Below, piece after piece: positions 8,034-16,788 of a DNA stretch of 64,000 nucleotides. Below the pieces are notes generated by a model, which saw only the letters and a list, made by a program, of their open reading frames with translations, searched no databases and was not told the origin of the DNA. This stretch comes from Tenacibaculum soleae (GTDB lineage Bacteria > Bacteroidota > Bacteroidia > Flavobacteriales > Flavobacteriaceae). The stretch is from contig NZ_MAKX01000001.1 in assembly GCF_001693415.1 (NCBI RefSeq), positions 1,134,047 to 1,198,046 on the forward strand. Direction: 5' to 3'. Numbering within the stretch: position 1 is the first letter of the stretch; each line of letters starts with the position of its first letter. The position numbers and the translations under genes are program-made.

Positions 8034-9344
8034 ATGAAAAAAATTACGTATTTACTAACAGGATTATTTTTGTTTGTAGCCGTAAATGGTGTAAAGGCAC
8101 AAGCAAGCCAAGAGTGTAATATAAAGTATAACCTTTTTAAAGGAGATACAAATACAGGCAAGTATGAAGCTGCGAAAACTAATTTAGAGTACTTGTTAAC
8201 TGAGTGCCCGAAATTATCGGTTAATATTTATAAATATGGAGCTAAAGTAGCTAAAAAAACAAAAGACCATGGGTTGGCTAAAAAAGTTTACGAAGCTCGA
8301 TTAGTTAATTTTCCATCAAAAGGAGTTGCTAAGGCTCATAGTGATTATGCTACGTATTTAATAAAAAATAAATTAGCTACAGACGCTGAGGTTTTTGCTA
8401 TCTTAAAGAAAGCTTATGATGTTTCGCCTAAAGATATGGGAGTGAAAAATATCTTTAGATATTTTAAAGCTATTGCAGAAGAAAATAAAGATACGAATCC
8501 TCAAAAAGTATTTGATACTTATGATGATGTAATGGAATCTGTAGAAGTTAAATTAGAAGACTATAATAAAAAAGTAGCTAAGCTGCAATTAAAAGATTCT
8601 ATAGGTACTATAGGTGCTAGAGAAAAGAGAAACTTAAAAGCTTATACTATAAATTCAAGTGCTTTAGGTCAAGTTGAAGGAGGTTTAGATGCAATGATCT
8701 CTAAAATAGCAACTTGTGAACGGTTAATACCAATTTATACAAGAGATTTTGAAGCTAAGAAAACTGATGGGGTCTGGTTAAGAAGAGCAGTTTCTAGAAT
8801 GTATAATAAAGGTTGTCAAACCGATCCATTATTTGAAAAATTAGCTAATGCTTATGCTGAAACTACACAGTCTGCAGATGCATACAATTTTTTAGCAGGT
8901 GTTTTAGCTAAAAATGGAGATAGAAATGGAGCTGCACAAATGAGAAAGAAAGCATTTGATTTAGAAACAGATCCATTTAAAAAAGCAAAATATAAGTTAA
9001 GAGAAGCACAAAGTGCTAGAGGGGCAAGAGCAAGAGCTTTAGCTTACCAGGCATTAAAGTATAATCCTAATATGGGTAAAGCATATTTATTTATCGCTAG
9101 TTTATATCAAAAAAGCGCCAACTCTTGTGGTAGTGATGAGTTTGAAAAAAGAATGGTATATGTAGCAGCATTAAACAAAGCATTAAAAGCTAAAAAAGTA
9201 GATCCAGGATGTGGAGCTAACAGATATATTTCTAGTTATAGAAAGAATATGCCATCAAAAAAATTAGTTTTTCAAAAAGGTGTAGCGTCAGGAAGTACTC
9301 ATAAAATCGGTTGTTGGATTGGTGAAACTGTTCGTATACCATAA
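8034..9344 (+). CDS. Secreted TPR-repeat protein
   Basis: This 436-residue protein has a signal peptide (1-22, ending VKAQA). The body is all-helical with degenerate tetratricopeptide repeats, for example YGAKVAKKTKDHGLAKKVYEARL and ADAYNFLAGVLAKNGDRNGAA. Six cysteines in the mature part could form disulfides. The conserved-looking tail SSYRKNMPSKKLVFQKG lies outside the repeats. It is presumably a periplasmic scaffold. It sits 18 bases after the barrel gene and 8 before lptC. A role in outer-membrane assembly is inferred from context only. Confidence 0.78.
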   Translation: MKKITYLLTGLFLFVAVNGVKAQASQECNIKYNLFKGDTNTGKYEAAKTNLEYLLTECPKLSVNIYKYGAKVAKKTKDHGLAKKVYEARLVNFPSKGVAKAHSDYATYLIKNKLATDAEVFAILKKAYDVSPKDMGVKNIFRYFKAIAEENKDTNPQKVFDTYDDVMESVEVKLEDYNKKVAKLQLKDSIGTIGAREKRNLKAYTINSSALGQVEGGLDAMISKIATCERLIPIYTRDFEAKKTDGVWLRRAVSRMYNKGCQTDPLFEKLANAYAETTQSADAYNFLAGVLAKNGDRNGAAQMRKKAFDLETDPFKKAKYKLREAQSARGARARALAYQALKYNPNMGKAYLFIASLYQKSANSCGSDEFEKRMVYVAALNKALKAKKVDPGCGANRYISSYRKNMPSKKLVFQKGVASGSTHKIGCWIGETVRIP

Positions 9345-9352
9345 CATATTAA

Positions 9353-9919
9353 ATGAAAATATATTTACGACATATATATCAAAGCATTGTTATCATTTTT
9401 TTGATAACAATGCTTTTTTCTTGCACAAATTCTAAAAAAGAAGTGAGAGATTTTTTGGCTGATAAAAATATGCCAGTTGGAACAGCTGTAAATATTTATC
9501 ATATAAAAAAAGACTCAGGTAAAATAACATCTAAAACAAAAGCACCTTTGTTTTATGATTTTTCGAACCGAAAAGAGCACCCGTATAATGAATTTCCTAA
9601 AGGAGTAAAAATTGTTACTATTGATAAAAAAGGAAAAGATTCTACAACAATTACAGGGAATTATGCGTTAACCTATAGTAAAACTGGGGTTTCTGAAATA
9701 AATGGGAATGTGGTGATTCTAAATCATACAGAAAACTCTAAATTAGAAACCAATCAATTGTTTTGGGACCAAAAAGAACATTATTTTTTTACTGAAGATG
9801 GATTTAGGTTAACTACCTTTAAGGATACAATTAATGGGTATGGTTTTGAATCGAAAGAAAATTTAAAAAAATGGATAGCAAAAGACATTACAGGTGATGT
9901 TATAACTACTCAACAATAA
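9353..9919 (+). CDS. lptC: LPS export periplasmic protein LptC
   Basis: This 188-residue protein matches LptC in length. It begins with a lipobox-like signal (MLFSC, C24), which suggests a lipid anchor in place of the E. coli transmembrane helix. The body has the LptC/OstA beta-jellyroll pattern: VTTIDKKGKDSTTITGNYALTY, then INGNVVILNHTENSKLETNQLFWDQKEHYFFTEDGFRLT and GYGFES. LptC receives LPS from LptB2FG and hands it to LptA. The lptA, lptB, lptF and lptG genes are not in this window. It is followed 5 bases later by a small membrane protein gene. Confidence 0.85.
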   Translation: MKIYLRHIYQSIVIIFLITMLFSCTNSKKEVRDFLADKNMPVGTAVNIYHIKKDSGKITSKTKAPLFYDFSNRKEHPYNEFPKGVKIVTIDKKGKDSTTITGNYALTYSKTGVSEINGNVVILNHTENSKLETNQLFWDQKEHYFFTEDGFRLTTFKDTINGYGFESKENLKKWIAKDITGDVITTQQ

Positions 9920-9924
9920 ATATT

Positions 9925-10122
9925 ATGAATACATTTTGGAAATACTTACAGTATGGATATTTAGTTATTGGAGCACTTTTTTTTATAGAAGGAGTTTTAA
10001 GATGGAGTACAGATAAAAAAGATGCGCTTATTATGTTTGGTTTTGGTATCTTTATTACCTTAATTTTCTTTTTTAAGCGTCATTTTAGAAGGAAAATTGA
10101 TAAGAGAAACCAACAACTTTAA
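9925..10122 (+). CDS. Small two-helix membrane protein
   Basis: This 65-residue protein has two hydrophobic helices (about 10-24 and 35-50) and a strongly basic C-terminus (KRHFRRKIDKRNQ). I recognise no family function. It sits between lptC (5-base gap) and the DUF21/CBS gene, whose ATG overlaps its stop as TAATG. Translational coupling makes it a real gene of the operon. Such small proteins often accompany lptC in flavobacteria, but that is recollection, not proof. Confidence 0.8.
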   Translation: MNTFWKYLQYGYLVIGALFFIEGVLRWSTDKKDALIMFGFGIFITLIFFFKRHFRRKIDKRNQQL

Positions 10123-11414
10123 TGGAACTTGAAATTATTATAATTTTTACTTCAATACTATTTTCAGCTTTTTTTTCAGGAATGGAAATAGCTTTTGTTT
10201 CCGCGAATAAGTTACACATAGAGTTAGAAAAAAAAAGAGAAGGCCTACTCCCTAAAATATTAGCAAAGCTTACAGAAAAATCATCCAAGTTCATAACCAC
10301 AATGTTGGTGGGTAATAATGTTGCCTTAGTAATTTACAGTTACTTTATGGGACAATTATTAATGGATTGGTTTCAACTCATGTTGCCAACAAATATTGTT
10401 TTTGTAAATTACTTACTAAACGATTTAAATTTATTAACGCAAACTATAATATCTACATTATTAATTTTAGTAACGGCAGAGTTTTTACCTAAAACAATTT
10501 TTAGAATCTATGCGAATGAAACACTAAAAATTTTTGTAATACCAGCTTATGTTTTTTATATACTTTTTTATGGTGTTACATGGGTAATTACAAAAATATC
10601 AGATTTTTTTCTCTATACTTTTTTTAGAATAAAAGAAAATGAAACTAAAACAGAATTTAGTAAAGAAGAATTAGGGAATTATATTTCAGAACAGCTAGAT
10701 GGAGGAAGTGATGAAGATAAAATTGACTCAGAAATTCAAATTTTTCAAAATGCGCTAGAGTTTCATAAAGTGAAATCAAGAGAAATCATGGTGCCTCGAA
10801 CTGAAATAATGGCTATTGATATCCATCAATCTGTTGCAGAACTCAAAAAAGTATTTATAAACACAGGTTTGTCTAAAATTTTAGTGTATAAAAATTCTTT
10901 AGATGACATTTTAGGTTATGTCAATGCGTTTGAATTGTTTAAGAACCCACGTTCTATCAAATCGATATTATTGCCAGTTGAGTTTGTGCCAGAATCGATG
11001 ATTATTAATGATGTTTTAAATAATTTAATGAAAAAACGAAAAAGTATTGCCGTGGTTGTTGATGAATACGGAGGTACTTCAGGTATAATAACCGTTGAAG
11101 ATGTTGTAGAGGAGTTGTTTGGTGAAATTGAAGATGAACATGATAGTCAAGAGTTATTGGAAGAAAAAATTAACGAATCTGAATTTAAGCTTTCCGCTCG
11201 CTTAGAGGTAGATTACTTAAATGAAGAATACAGTTTAAATATCCCTAAAGAAGAAGCGTACGAAACTCTAGGAGGGTTTATAATTAATCATACCGAAACA
11301 ATACCCGAACAAGAGGAGGTTTTAGAAATCGATAGATTTCATATTAAAATATTAAAAGTAAGCGCAACAAAAATTGACGCTCTTTACTTAAAAGTTATCG
11401 ATAAAGCAGAGTAA
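10122..11414 (+). CDS. DUF21/CNNM-CBS-CorC_HlyC membrane protein
   Basis: This 430-residue protein has an N-terminal CNNM (DUF21) membrane domain of about four helices (about 1-185). Two CBS domains follow (about 205-330), with VPRTEI at the entrance and VVVDEYGGTSGIITVEDVVEE in the second. A CorC_HlyC transporter-associated domain is at about 345-425. The family includes Mg2+/Co2+ transporters (CorC/MpfA) and the flavobacterial gliding protein GldE. The context (LptC, PpiD) rather than a gld gene favours the former, but the two cannot be separated here. Start and upstream stop overlap. Confidence 0.88.
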   Translation: MELEIIIIFTSILFSAFFSGMEIAFVSANKLHIELEKKREGLLPKILAKLTEKSSKFITTMLVGNNVALVIYSYFMGQLLMDWFQLMLPTNIVFVNYLLNDLNLLTQTIISTLLILVTAEFLPKTIFRIYANETLKIFVIPAYVFYILFYGVTWVITKISDFFLYTFFRIKENETKTEFSKEELGNYISEQLDGGSDEDKIDSEIQIFQNALEFHKVKSREIMVPRTEIMAIDIHQSVAELKKVFINTGLSKILVYKNSLDDILGYVNAFELFKNPRSIKSILLPVEFVPESMIINDVLNNLMKKRKSIAVVVDEYGGTSGIITVEDVVEELFGEIEDEHDSQELLEEKINESEFKLSARLEVDYLNEEYSLNIPKEEAYETLGGFIINHTETIPEQEEVLEIDRFHIKILKVSATKIDALYLKVIDKAE

Positions 11415-11525
11415 GAACAACTTATTTCATATAATGTAGATAGCCATTAAAAACAGCTAAAAAAAAGATTGCATTGTTTATTATGAAATTGTATTTTCGC
11501 TCACTGTTAATAAAATAAATAACGT

Positions 11526-13646
11526 ATGGCAATTTTATCGAAAATTAGAGAGCGCTCAATGTTCTTAATTCTTGTAATTGGTTTAGCACTTTTCGCTTTT
11601 GTATTAGACCCTTCTACAATATCAGATTTTTTTAATGCAAGCAAAGTAAATGAAATAGGTGAAGTAAATGGAGAAGCTATTTCGCGCCAAGAATTTGCTG
11701 AAGCTTTAGATGCATATAAAGCGCAAACAGGAAATAGTGTTTCTGAAATGCAAGCTGCTAAAGCTGTTTGGGGTAACTTAATCAGACAAAAAATATACAA
11801 AAATCAGTTAGAAGAAGCAGGTATTACTGTTGGTGATGCTGATATAATGAATAAGTTGTATGAAACAGAGTTCATTTTAAATGATCCAAGATTTCAAACA
11901 TCTAACATTTTTGATAAGAATAAATTTAAAGAATTCTTAGCAACAATTAAAGAAGAAAATGGAGCTGATTGGAAAAATTGGCAAAACTACATGTTTTCAT
12001 TAAAAAATAGTCTTGAGAAATCTGCATACGATAATTTAGTTGCAGCAGGATTAGGAGCATCTTTAAAAGAAGGTGAAGCACAATATTTAACAGAGAACAC
12101 AAAAGTGACAGGTAATTATGTATACGTTCCTTATACAACAATTGCCGATAGTTTAGTTACTTTAAAACAAAGTGATGTTAAAAACTATATTAATGAGCAT
12201 AAACAACAATTTCAGGTTGATGCTTCAAGAGATATTAACTTTGTAAAGTTTGATATAAAAGCAACACCTGAAGATGAAACTGCGATTAAAGAAGCCGTAG
12301 CAAAATTAATTGACGATTCTGTTACAAGTGCAAATATCTCAGTTAAAGGGTTAAAAAATACTACAGATTATGCTGAATTTTTATCAGAAAATGACTCAGA
12401 TTTAACTTTAGATAATAATTACAAGTTTAAAGTACAAGTACCACAAGTAATTGCAGACGATATTTTTAATGGAAAAGAAGGCGATGTTTTTGGACCATAT
12501 AAAGATGCAGGTCAATTTAAATTGTCAAAAATTACAAAGGTGGTTCAATTACCAGATTCTGCACAAGCAAGTCATATTTTAATTCCGTTTGTAGGTACAG
12601 CTAGTGCTGATGCAAGTGTAACTCAAACAGAAGAAGAGGCTAAAAGCACTGCCGATAGTTTGTTAGTAGTATTAAAAGCAAACAAATCTAAATTTGGAGA
12701 ATTAGTAAAACAATTTTCTTCGGATAAAGGTTCGGTTGAAAAAGAAGGTTTTTATGATTGGTTTGGTTACAACAGAATGGTGCCAGCGTTTAGAGACTTT
12801 GTTTTTGAAGGAAAAAAAGGTGATATGGGAGTTGTAAAATCTCAATTCGGATTTCATGTAATAAAAATTGATGATCAAAAAAACTTTCAACCAGTTGTTA
12901 AGTTAGCAACATTTGGTCGTAAAATAGAAGCATCAGAAGCAACAGAAAATACAATTTTTCAAAATGCAGAAACATTTGCTTTAGCATTAGCAAACGGCAA
13001 AAAATTTACAGAGGTAGCAAAAGAAAGTAATTTAACGGTTTTACCAGCAATAGGGTTAAAATCATTAGATGAAGTAGTGCCAGGTATTGGTAGCGAAAGA
13101 GAAATTATAACTTGGTCATTTGATACCGAAGTTAATATTGGAGATGCTAAGCGTTTTGATGTAGATGGAGGATATGTGGTAGTTACTTTAACAGGTAAAA
13201 CAGAAAAAGGTTTAATGCCAGTTGAAAAAGCAATAGCTCAAGTACGTCCTATTTTAACAAAAGAAAGAAAAGCCAAATTAATTGAAGCTAAAATTAATGG
13301 CGCTACCTTAGCTGAAATTGCTAAATCGGTTGCACAAACTGTTAAAAAAGCTACTGATGTTAATTTACAATCACCTACAATTTCAGGTGTTGGTTTTGAA
13401 CCTAAAGTAGTAGGAGCGATGCTAAATTCTAAAGAAAATACTGTTGTTAAAAACGTTGCAGGTGATAAAGGTTTATTTGCTTTTGAAGTAACTTCTAAAA
13501 CATTACCAACAGCATTGCCAAATTATGATTCATACAGAAACCGTATTGTAAATCAAAGAAAAAATAAAACTTTTCAAATGTATGAAGCAATTAAAAAAGC
13601 TTCTAATATTGAAGATAATATGAGTTCTTTTTACGGAATTCAGTAA
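11526..13646 (+). CDS. PpiD-like SurA_N/parvulin periplasmic foldase
   Basis: This 706-residue protein starts with a cytoplasmic stub (MAILSKIRERS) and one transmembrane anchor (about 11-28). A SurA_N-type chaperone domain carries NEIGEVNGEAISRQEFAEAL. One PpiC/rotamase domain begins at about 340: ASHILIPF, KFGELVKQFSSDKGS, GFYDWFGYNRMVPAF and SQFGFHVIKID. The C-terminal chaperone half is long. The design and length match PpiD/SurA-type inner-membrane foldases that receive proteins from SecYEG. It closes the coaX-envelope run after a 111-base gap and may also have its own promoter. Confidence 0.9.
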   Translation: MAILSKIRERSMFLILVIGLALFAFVLDPSTISDFFNASKVNEIGEVNGEAISRQEFAEALDAYKAQTGNSVSEMQAAKAVWGNLIRQKIYKNQLEEAGITVGDADIMNKLYETEFILNDPRFQTSNIFDKNKFKEFLATIKEENGADWKNWQNYMFSLKNSLEKSAYDNLVAAGLGASLKEGEAQYLTENTKVTGNYVYVPYTTIADSLVTLKQSDVKNYINEHKQQFQVDASRDINFVKFDIKATPEDETAIKEAVAKLIDDSVTSANISVKGLKNTTDYAEFLSENDSDLTLDNNYKFKVQVPQVIADDIFNGKEGDVFGPYKDAGQFKLSKITKVVQLPDSAQASHILIPFVGTASADASVTQTEEEAKSTADSLLVVLKANKSKFGELVKQFSSDKGSVEKEGFYDWFGYNRMVPAFRDFVFEGKKGDMGVVKSQFGFHVIKIDDQKNFQPVVKLATFGRKIEASEATENTIFQNAETFALALANGKKFTEVAKESNLTVLPAIGLKSLDEVVPGIGSEREIITWSFDTEVNIGDAKRFDVDGGYVVVTLTGKTEKGLMPVEKAIAQVRPILTKERKAKLIEAKINGATLAEIAKSVAQTVKKATDVNLQSPTISGVGFEPKVVGAMLNSKENTVVKNVAGDKGLFAFEVTSKTLPTALPNYDSYRNRIVNQRKNKTFQMYEAIKKASNIEDNMSSFYGIQ

Positions 13647-13666
13647 TCATAAAAAGTTAAAATATA

Positions 13667-13700
13667 AAAAATCCGAACTCATTGAGTTCGGATTTTTTTG
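13667..13700 (+). terminator. Intrinsic terminator after the PpiD-like gene
   Basis: The stem ATCCGAACTCA / TGAGTTCGGAT (13671-13693) is preceded by AAAAA and followed by a run of seven T. It is placed 24 bases after the stop codon. Confidence 0.9.
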
Positions 13701-13749
13701 TGCTTTGTTATAAAGGTATCGCTAATTTATTTTTTAGATTTTTTATTCT

Positions 13750-13866
13750 TTAATTAGCCATCGCTTTACCCAAAGTTTCACCAAGGTCAAAAACATAGCC
13801 AGTCATTAACATAATAGCTATAAAAGCGATTAAAACATACCAGTAATTATTTTTTTTAGTTTTCAT
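13750..13866 (-). CDS. 38-residue single-helix membrane protein
   Basis: The ATG at 13866 opens a 38-residue frame. It has a basic aromatic start (MKTKKNNYWYV), one hydrophobic helix (LIAFIAIMLMTGYVF) and the acidic-to-basic tail DLGETLGKAMAN before TAA. It stands alone between two terminators, upstream terminators pointing toward both sides. The tidy positive-inside topology and the isolated position support a genuine microprotein. I recognise no function. It would be missed by a 60-residue ORF cutoff. Confidence 0.6.
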   Translation of the reverse strand: MKTKKNNYWYVLIAFIAIMLMTGYVFDLGETLGKAMAN

Positions 13867-13922
13867 AACTTTAGTTTTATAGTTTATAACAATTTATTTA
13901 ATCATAATCATAATAATAAACC

Positions 13923-13952
13923 AAAAAGCAATCTCATTTGAGATTGCTTTTT
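13923..13952 (-). terminator. Terminator of lpdA
   Basis: A perfect 14-base inverted repeat, AAAAAGCAATCTCA / TGAGATTGCTTTTT with a two-base loop, lies 24 bases beyond the lpdA stop on the minus strand. The T-run is within the stem end, so it can act on both strands. Confidence 0.85.
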
Positions 13953-13975
13953 AAAATATATTTTAAAGCTTTGTA

Positions 13976-15376
13976 TTAAGCATTTAAAGGTTTTCCGTCC
14001 CAAGCAGCTTTTGCAGCTTCTTTAACCGCTTCTGAATAGGTTGGGTGCCCATGACAAATTCTAGCTAAATCTTCCGCAGAAGCTCTAAATTCCATAGCTA
14101 CAGCAGCTTCCATAATTAAATCGGCAACACGTGCACCAACCATATGTACACCTAATACCTCATCAGTATTTTTATCAGCTAATACTTTTACAAATCCGTC
14201 AGTATCTCCACTTGCTCTAGAACGACCTAAAGCACGCATTGAAAATTTACCAGCCTTATATTCAACTCCAGCATCTTTTAACTCTTGTTCTGTTTTACCA
14301 ACAGCGGCAACTTCTGGCCATGTGTAAACAATACCAGGAATTAAGTTATAATCAATATGAGGTTTTTGTCCTGCTAAAAATTCAGCAACAACAACACCTT
14401 CTTCTTCAGCTTTATGAGCTAACATTGCTCCACGAACAACATCACCAATTGCATAAATATTAGCAACATTGGTTTGTAAATGATCGTTTACATCAACCAT
14501 ACCTCTATCGGTAAGCTTTACACCAGCCTTTTCTAAATTTAATCCTTTTGTAAATGCCTTACGACCAACAGAAACTAAACAGTAATCCCCTTTAAATTCA
14601 ACTTCAACACCTTTTTTGTTGGTTGCTTTTACGATTACTTCGTCTCCGTTTCTTTCTACAGAAGTTACACCATGACTAGTGTTAAACTTCATACCTTGTT
14701 TCTTTAAAACTTTTTGAAGTTCTTTAGAAATATCAGCATCCATAGTAGGAGTAATTTTTGGAGCGTATTCGATAACAGTTACATCAGCGCCTAAACGTTT
14801 GTAAACAGAACCTAATTCTAGTCCGATAACTCCACCACCAATTACTAATAAGTGTTTTGGAACTTCTTTAAGTTTTAAAGCTTCGGTAGATGTTATAACA
14901 CGCTCTTTATCTAAAGATATAAAAGGCAATGTAGATGGTTTAGAACCTGTTGCTATAATAATATTTGTTCCTTCAATTATTTCTGAAGTTCCGTCGTTTT
15001 TAGTAACCTTTACATGCGTAGCATCTTCAAAAGAACCTAAACCTTCATGAACAGTAATATCATTCTTGTCCATTAAATATTTAATTCCTCCAGTAGTAGT
15101 TTCAACAACATTGGCTTTACGAGCTACCATTTTTTCGAAATCAAACGTTGGTTTTTCAACCGTAATTCCATGTTCTTCAAAGTGGTTTACAGCATCGTAA
15201 TAGTGGTGAGAAGAATCTAATAATGCTTTTGAAGGAATACATCCTACATTTAAACAAGTACCTCCTAAAGTTGAATATTTTTCGATAATAGCTACTTTAG
15301 ATCCTAATTGAGCGGCTCTAATGGCAGCAATATATCCACCAGGACCAGAACCGATAACGATTAAATCGTATTTCAT
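13976..15376 (-). CDS. lpdA: Dihydrolipoyl dehydrogenase
   Basis: E3 reoxidises dihydrolipoamide on 2-oxoacid dehydrogenase complexes and glycine cleavage, passing electrons through FAD to NAD+. The 466-residue protein has the FAD Rossmann motif GSGPGG (9-14) and the redox disulfide C41/C46 in GGTCLNVGCIPSKA. It also has the NAD-binding GGGVIGLELG and the dimer-interface catalytic His-Glu pair in HGHPTYSEAVKEAA. All catalytic residues are intact. It is not linked to E1/E2 genes here and appears monocistronic, with its own promoter and terminator. Confidence 0.96.
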   Translation of the reverse strand: MKYDLIVIGSGPGGYIAAIRAAQLGSKVAIIEKYSTLGGTCLNVGCIPSKALLDSSHHYYDAVNHFEEHGITVEKPTFDFEKMVARKANVVETTTGGIKYLMDKNDITVHEGLGSFEDATHVKVTKNDGTSEIIEGTNIIIATGSKPSTLPFISLDKERVITSTEALKLKEVPKHLLVIGGGVIGLELGSVYKRLGADVTVIEYAPKITPTMDADISKELQKVLKKQGMKFNTSHGVTSVERNGDEVIVKATNKKGVEVEFKGDYCLVSVGRKAFTKGLNLEKAGVKLTDRGMVDVNDHLQTNVANIYAIGDVVRGAMLAHKAEEEGVVVAEFLAGQKPHIDYNLIPGIVYTWPEVAAVGKTEQELKDAGVEYKAGKFSMRALGRSRASGDTDGFVKVLADKNTDEVLGVHMVGARVADLIMEAAVAMEFRASAEDLARICHGHPTYSEAVKEAAKAAWDGKPLNA

Positions 15377-15403
15377 AATTCGTTTTTTATTATTTATGTA
15401 TAT

Positions 15404-15428
15404 CTGGTAAAAATTTAACTTTTACCAG
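15404..15428 (-). promoter_or_regulatory. Inverted repeat in the lpdA leader
   Basis: CTGGTAAAA (15404-15412) and TTTTACCAG (15420-15428) are perfect 9-base arms around a 7-base loop. They lie between the lpdA promoter and its ATG, 28 bases upstream of the start. It could be an RNA hairpin or an operator. Confidence 0.55.
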
Positions 15429-15458
15429 TTTATATTTTGTTTTTCAGAATAATAACTG

Positions 15459-15466
15459 CAAAATTA
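15459..15466 (-). promoter_or_regulatory. -7 box of lpdA
   Basis: TAATTTTG on the minus strand matches TAnnTTTG exactly. It gives a leader of roughly 75-80 bases that contains the inverted repeat at 15404-15428. No clear TTG is seen at -33. Confidence 0.55.
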
Positions 15467-15534
15467 CACATAAAAGTTGATTTTTTGAAGTATGTTTTCG
15501 ATTACTTTTTATCAAAAAAAGACATTAATTATTT

Positions 15535-15542
15535 TAACTTTG
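15535..15542 (+). promoter_or_regulatory. -7 box of the glycosyltransferase gene
   Basis: TAACTTTG ends only 7 bases before the ATG at 15550. Transcription would start at or within a few bases of the start codon, so the mRNA should be nearly leaderless. Confidence 0.6.
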
Positions 15543-15549
15543 AAACCTT

Positions 15550-16782
15550 ATGAAACAGCTATTAATTATTGGGTATGTTTGGGTTGAACCAAAATCATCT
15601 GCGGCAGGAAGTAGAATGTTACAATTGATTGAATTGTTTACCAAAAACGGTTATAAAATAACGTTTGCTTCACCAGCTCAGAAAAACGAGAAAGCTATTG
15701 AATTATCTGAATTGGGAGTAGAAGAAGTAGCGATTGAGTTAAATAATACGTCGTTTGATGATTTTATCTCTGAATTAAATCCGGATATTGTTTTGTTTGA
15801 TCGTTTTATGATGGAAGAACAATTTGGTTGGCGTGTTGCTGAAAATTGCCCGAATGCCTTACGGATTTTAGATACTGAAGATTTACATTTTTTACGCAAA
15901 ACCCGTCATCAGCAATTAAAAAAAGGCGAAGTTTTTTCTACGGATGCTTTATTAAATTCTACAGATGCAAAACGAGAAATCGCAGCAATATTGCGCTGTG
16001 ATTTGAGTTTAATAATTTCTTCTTATGAAATGAAATTACTGAAAGAGGTTTTTAAACTTGATAAGCGTTTATTATATCATTTGCCTTTCTTATTGGATAA
16101 AATTGATGAAAAGGTTATAGAAAAGTGGAAAAATTTTAAAGAGCGTCAACATTTTGTATTCATAGGTAATTTTTTTCATGCACCAAATATTGATGCCGTT
16201 TTACAATTAAAACAAATTTGGAAATCAATTCGTAAACAGCTACCAAAAGCAGAAATTCATATATACGGAGCCTACGCAACACAACAAATAAATCAGTTGC
16301 ATAATAAAAAAGAAGGTTTTTTGGTTAAAGGTTTTGCAGAAGATGCTATAAAAGTTGTGCAAAACGCAAAAGTTGTATTAGCTCCGATACGTTTTGGTGC
16401 CGGAATTAAAGGTAAATTAACCGAAGCGATGGTTTGCGGAACTCCATCTGTAACAACATTAATAGGAGCAGAGGGAATGCATGATGGTTTTGGTTGGAAT
16501 GGTTTTGTAGAAAATGATTTTGAGGTTTTTTCAAGCAAAACAATTGAATTGTTTACTGATGAAAAACTGTGGAAAAAATCACAGTTAAATGGAATAGAAA
16601 TTATCAATGCTATTTATGATAAAAATAATATTGAACCAATTTTTATAAATCAACTAAAAAAAATCCAAGAAAACTTAATTGAACATCGTCAACAAAATTT
16701 TCTTGGAAGTTTATTACAGCATCAAACCTTACAAGCTACAAAATATATGAGCAAATGGATTGAAGCAAAAAATACCGACTAA
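15550..16782 (+). CDS. Glycosyltransferase, GT-B (family 4-like)
   Basis: This 410-residue cytoplasmic protein has the two-domain GT-B layout. The acceptor half starts YVWVEPKSSAAGSRMLQL. The donor half has FVFIGNFFHAPNIDAV and then VVLAPIRFGAGIKGKLTEAM with GTPSVTTLIGAEGM, the Glycos_transf_1 nucleotide-sugar site. The Glu of KLTEAM matches the usual E-x7-E region only partly. The acceptor is unknown. It stands alone, away from polysaccharide clusters, and is convergent with the ABC permease genes only 6 bases away. Confidence 0.85.
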   Translation: MKQLLIIGYVWVEPKSSAAGSRMLQLIELFTKNGYKITFASPAQKNEKAIELSELGVEEVAIELNNTSFDDFISELNPDIVLFDRFMMEEQFGWRVAENCPNALRILDTEDLHFLRKTRHQQLKKGEVFSTDALLNSTDAKREIAAILRCDLSLIISSYEMKLLKEVFKLDKRLLYHLPFLLDKIDEKVIEKWKNFKERQHFVFIGNFFHAPNIDAVLQLKQIWKSIRKQLPKAEIHIYGAYATQQINQLHNKKEGFLVKGFAEDAIKVVQNAKVVLAPIRFGAGIKGKLTEAMVCGTPSVTTLIGAEGMHDGFGWNGFVENDFEVFSSKTIELFTDEKLWKKSQLNGIEIINAIYDKNNIEPIFINQLKKIQENLIEHRQQNFLGSLLQHQTLQATKYMSKWIEAKNTD

Positions 16783-16788
16783 CCTCTT

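Noticed and set aside
10122..11414. The DUF21/CBS protein as GldE
   Set aside because: No gldD or other gliding gene is adjacent, and the family is broad; symbol withheld.
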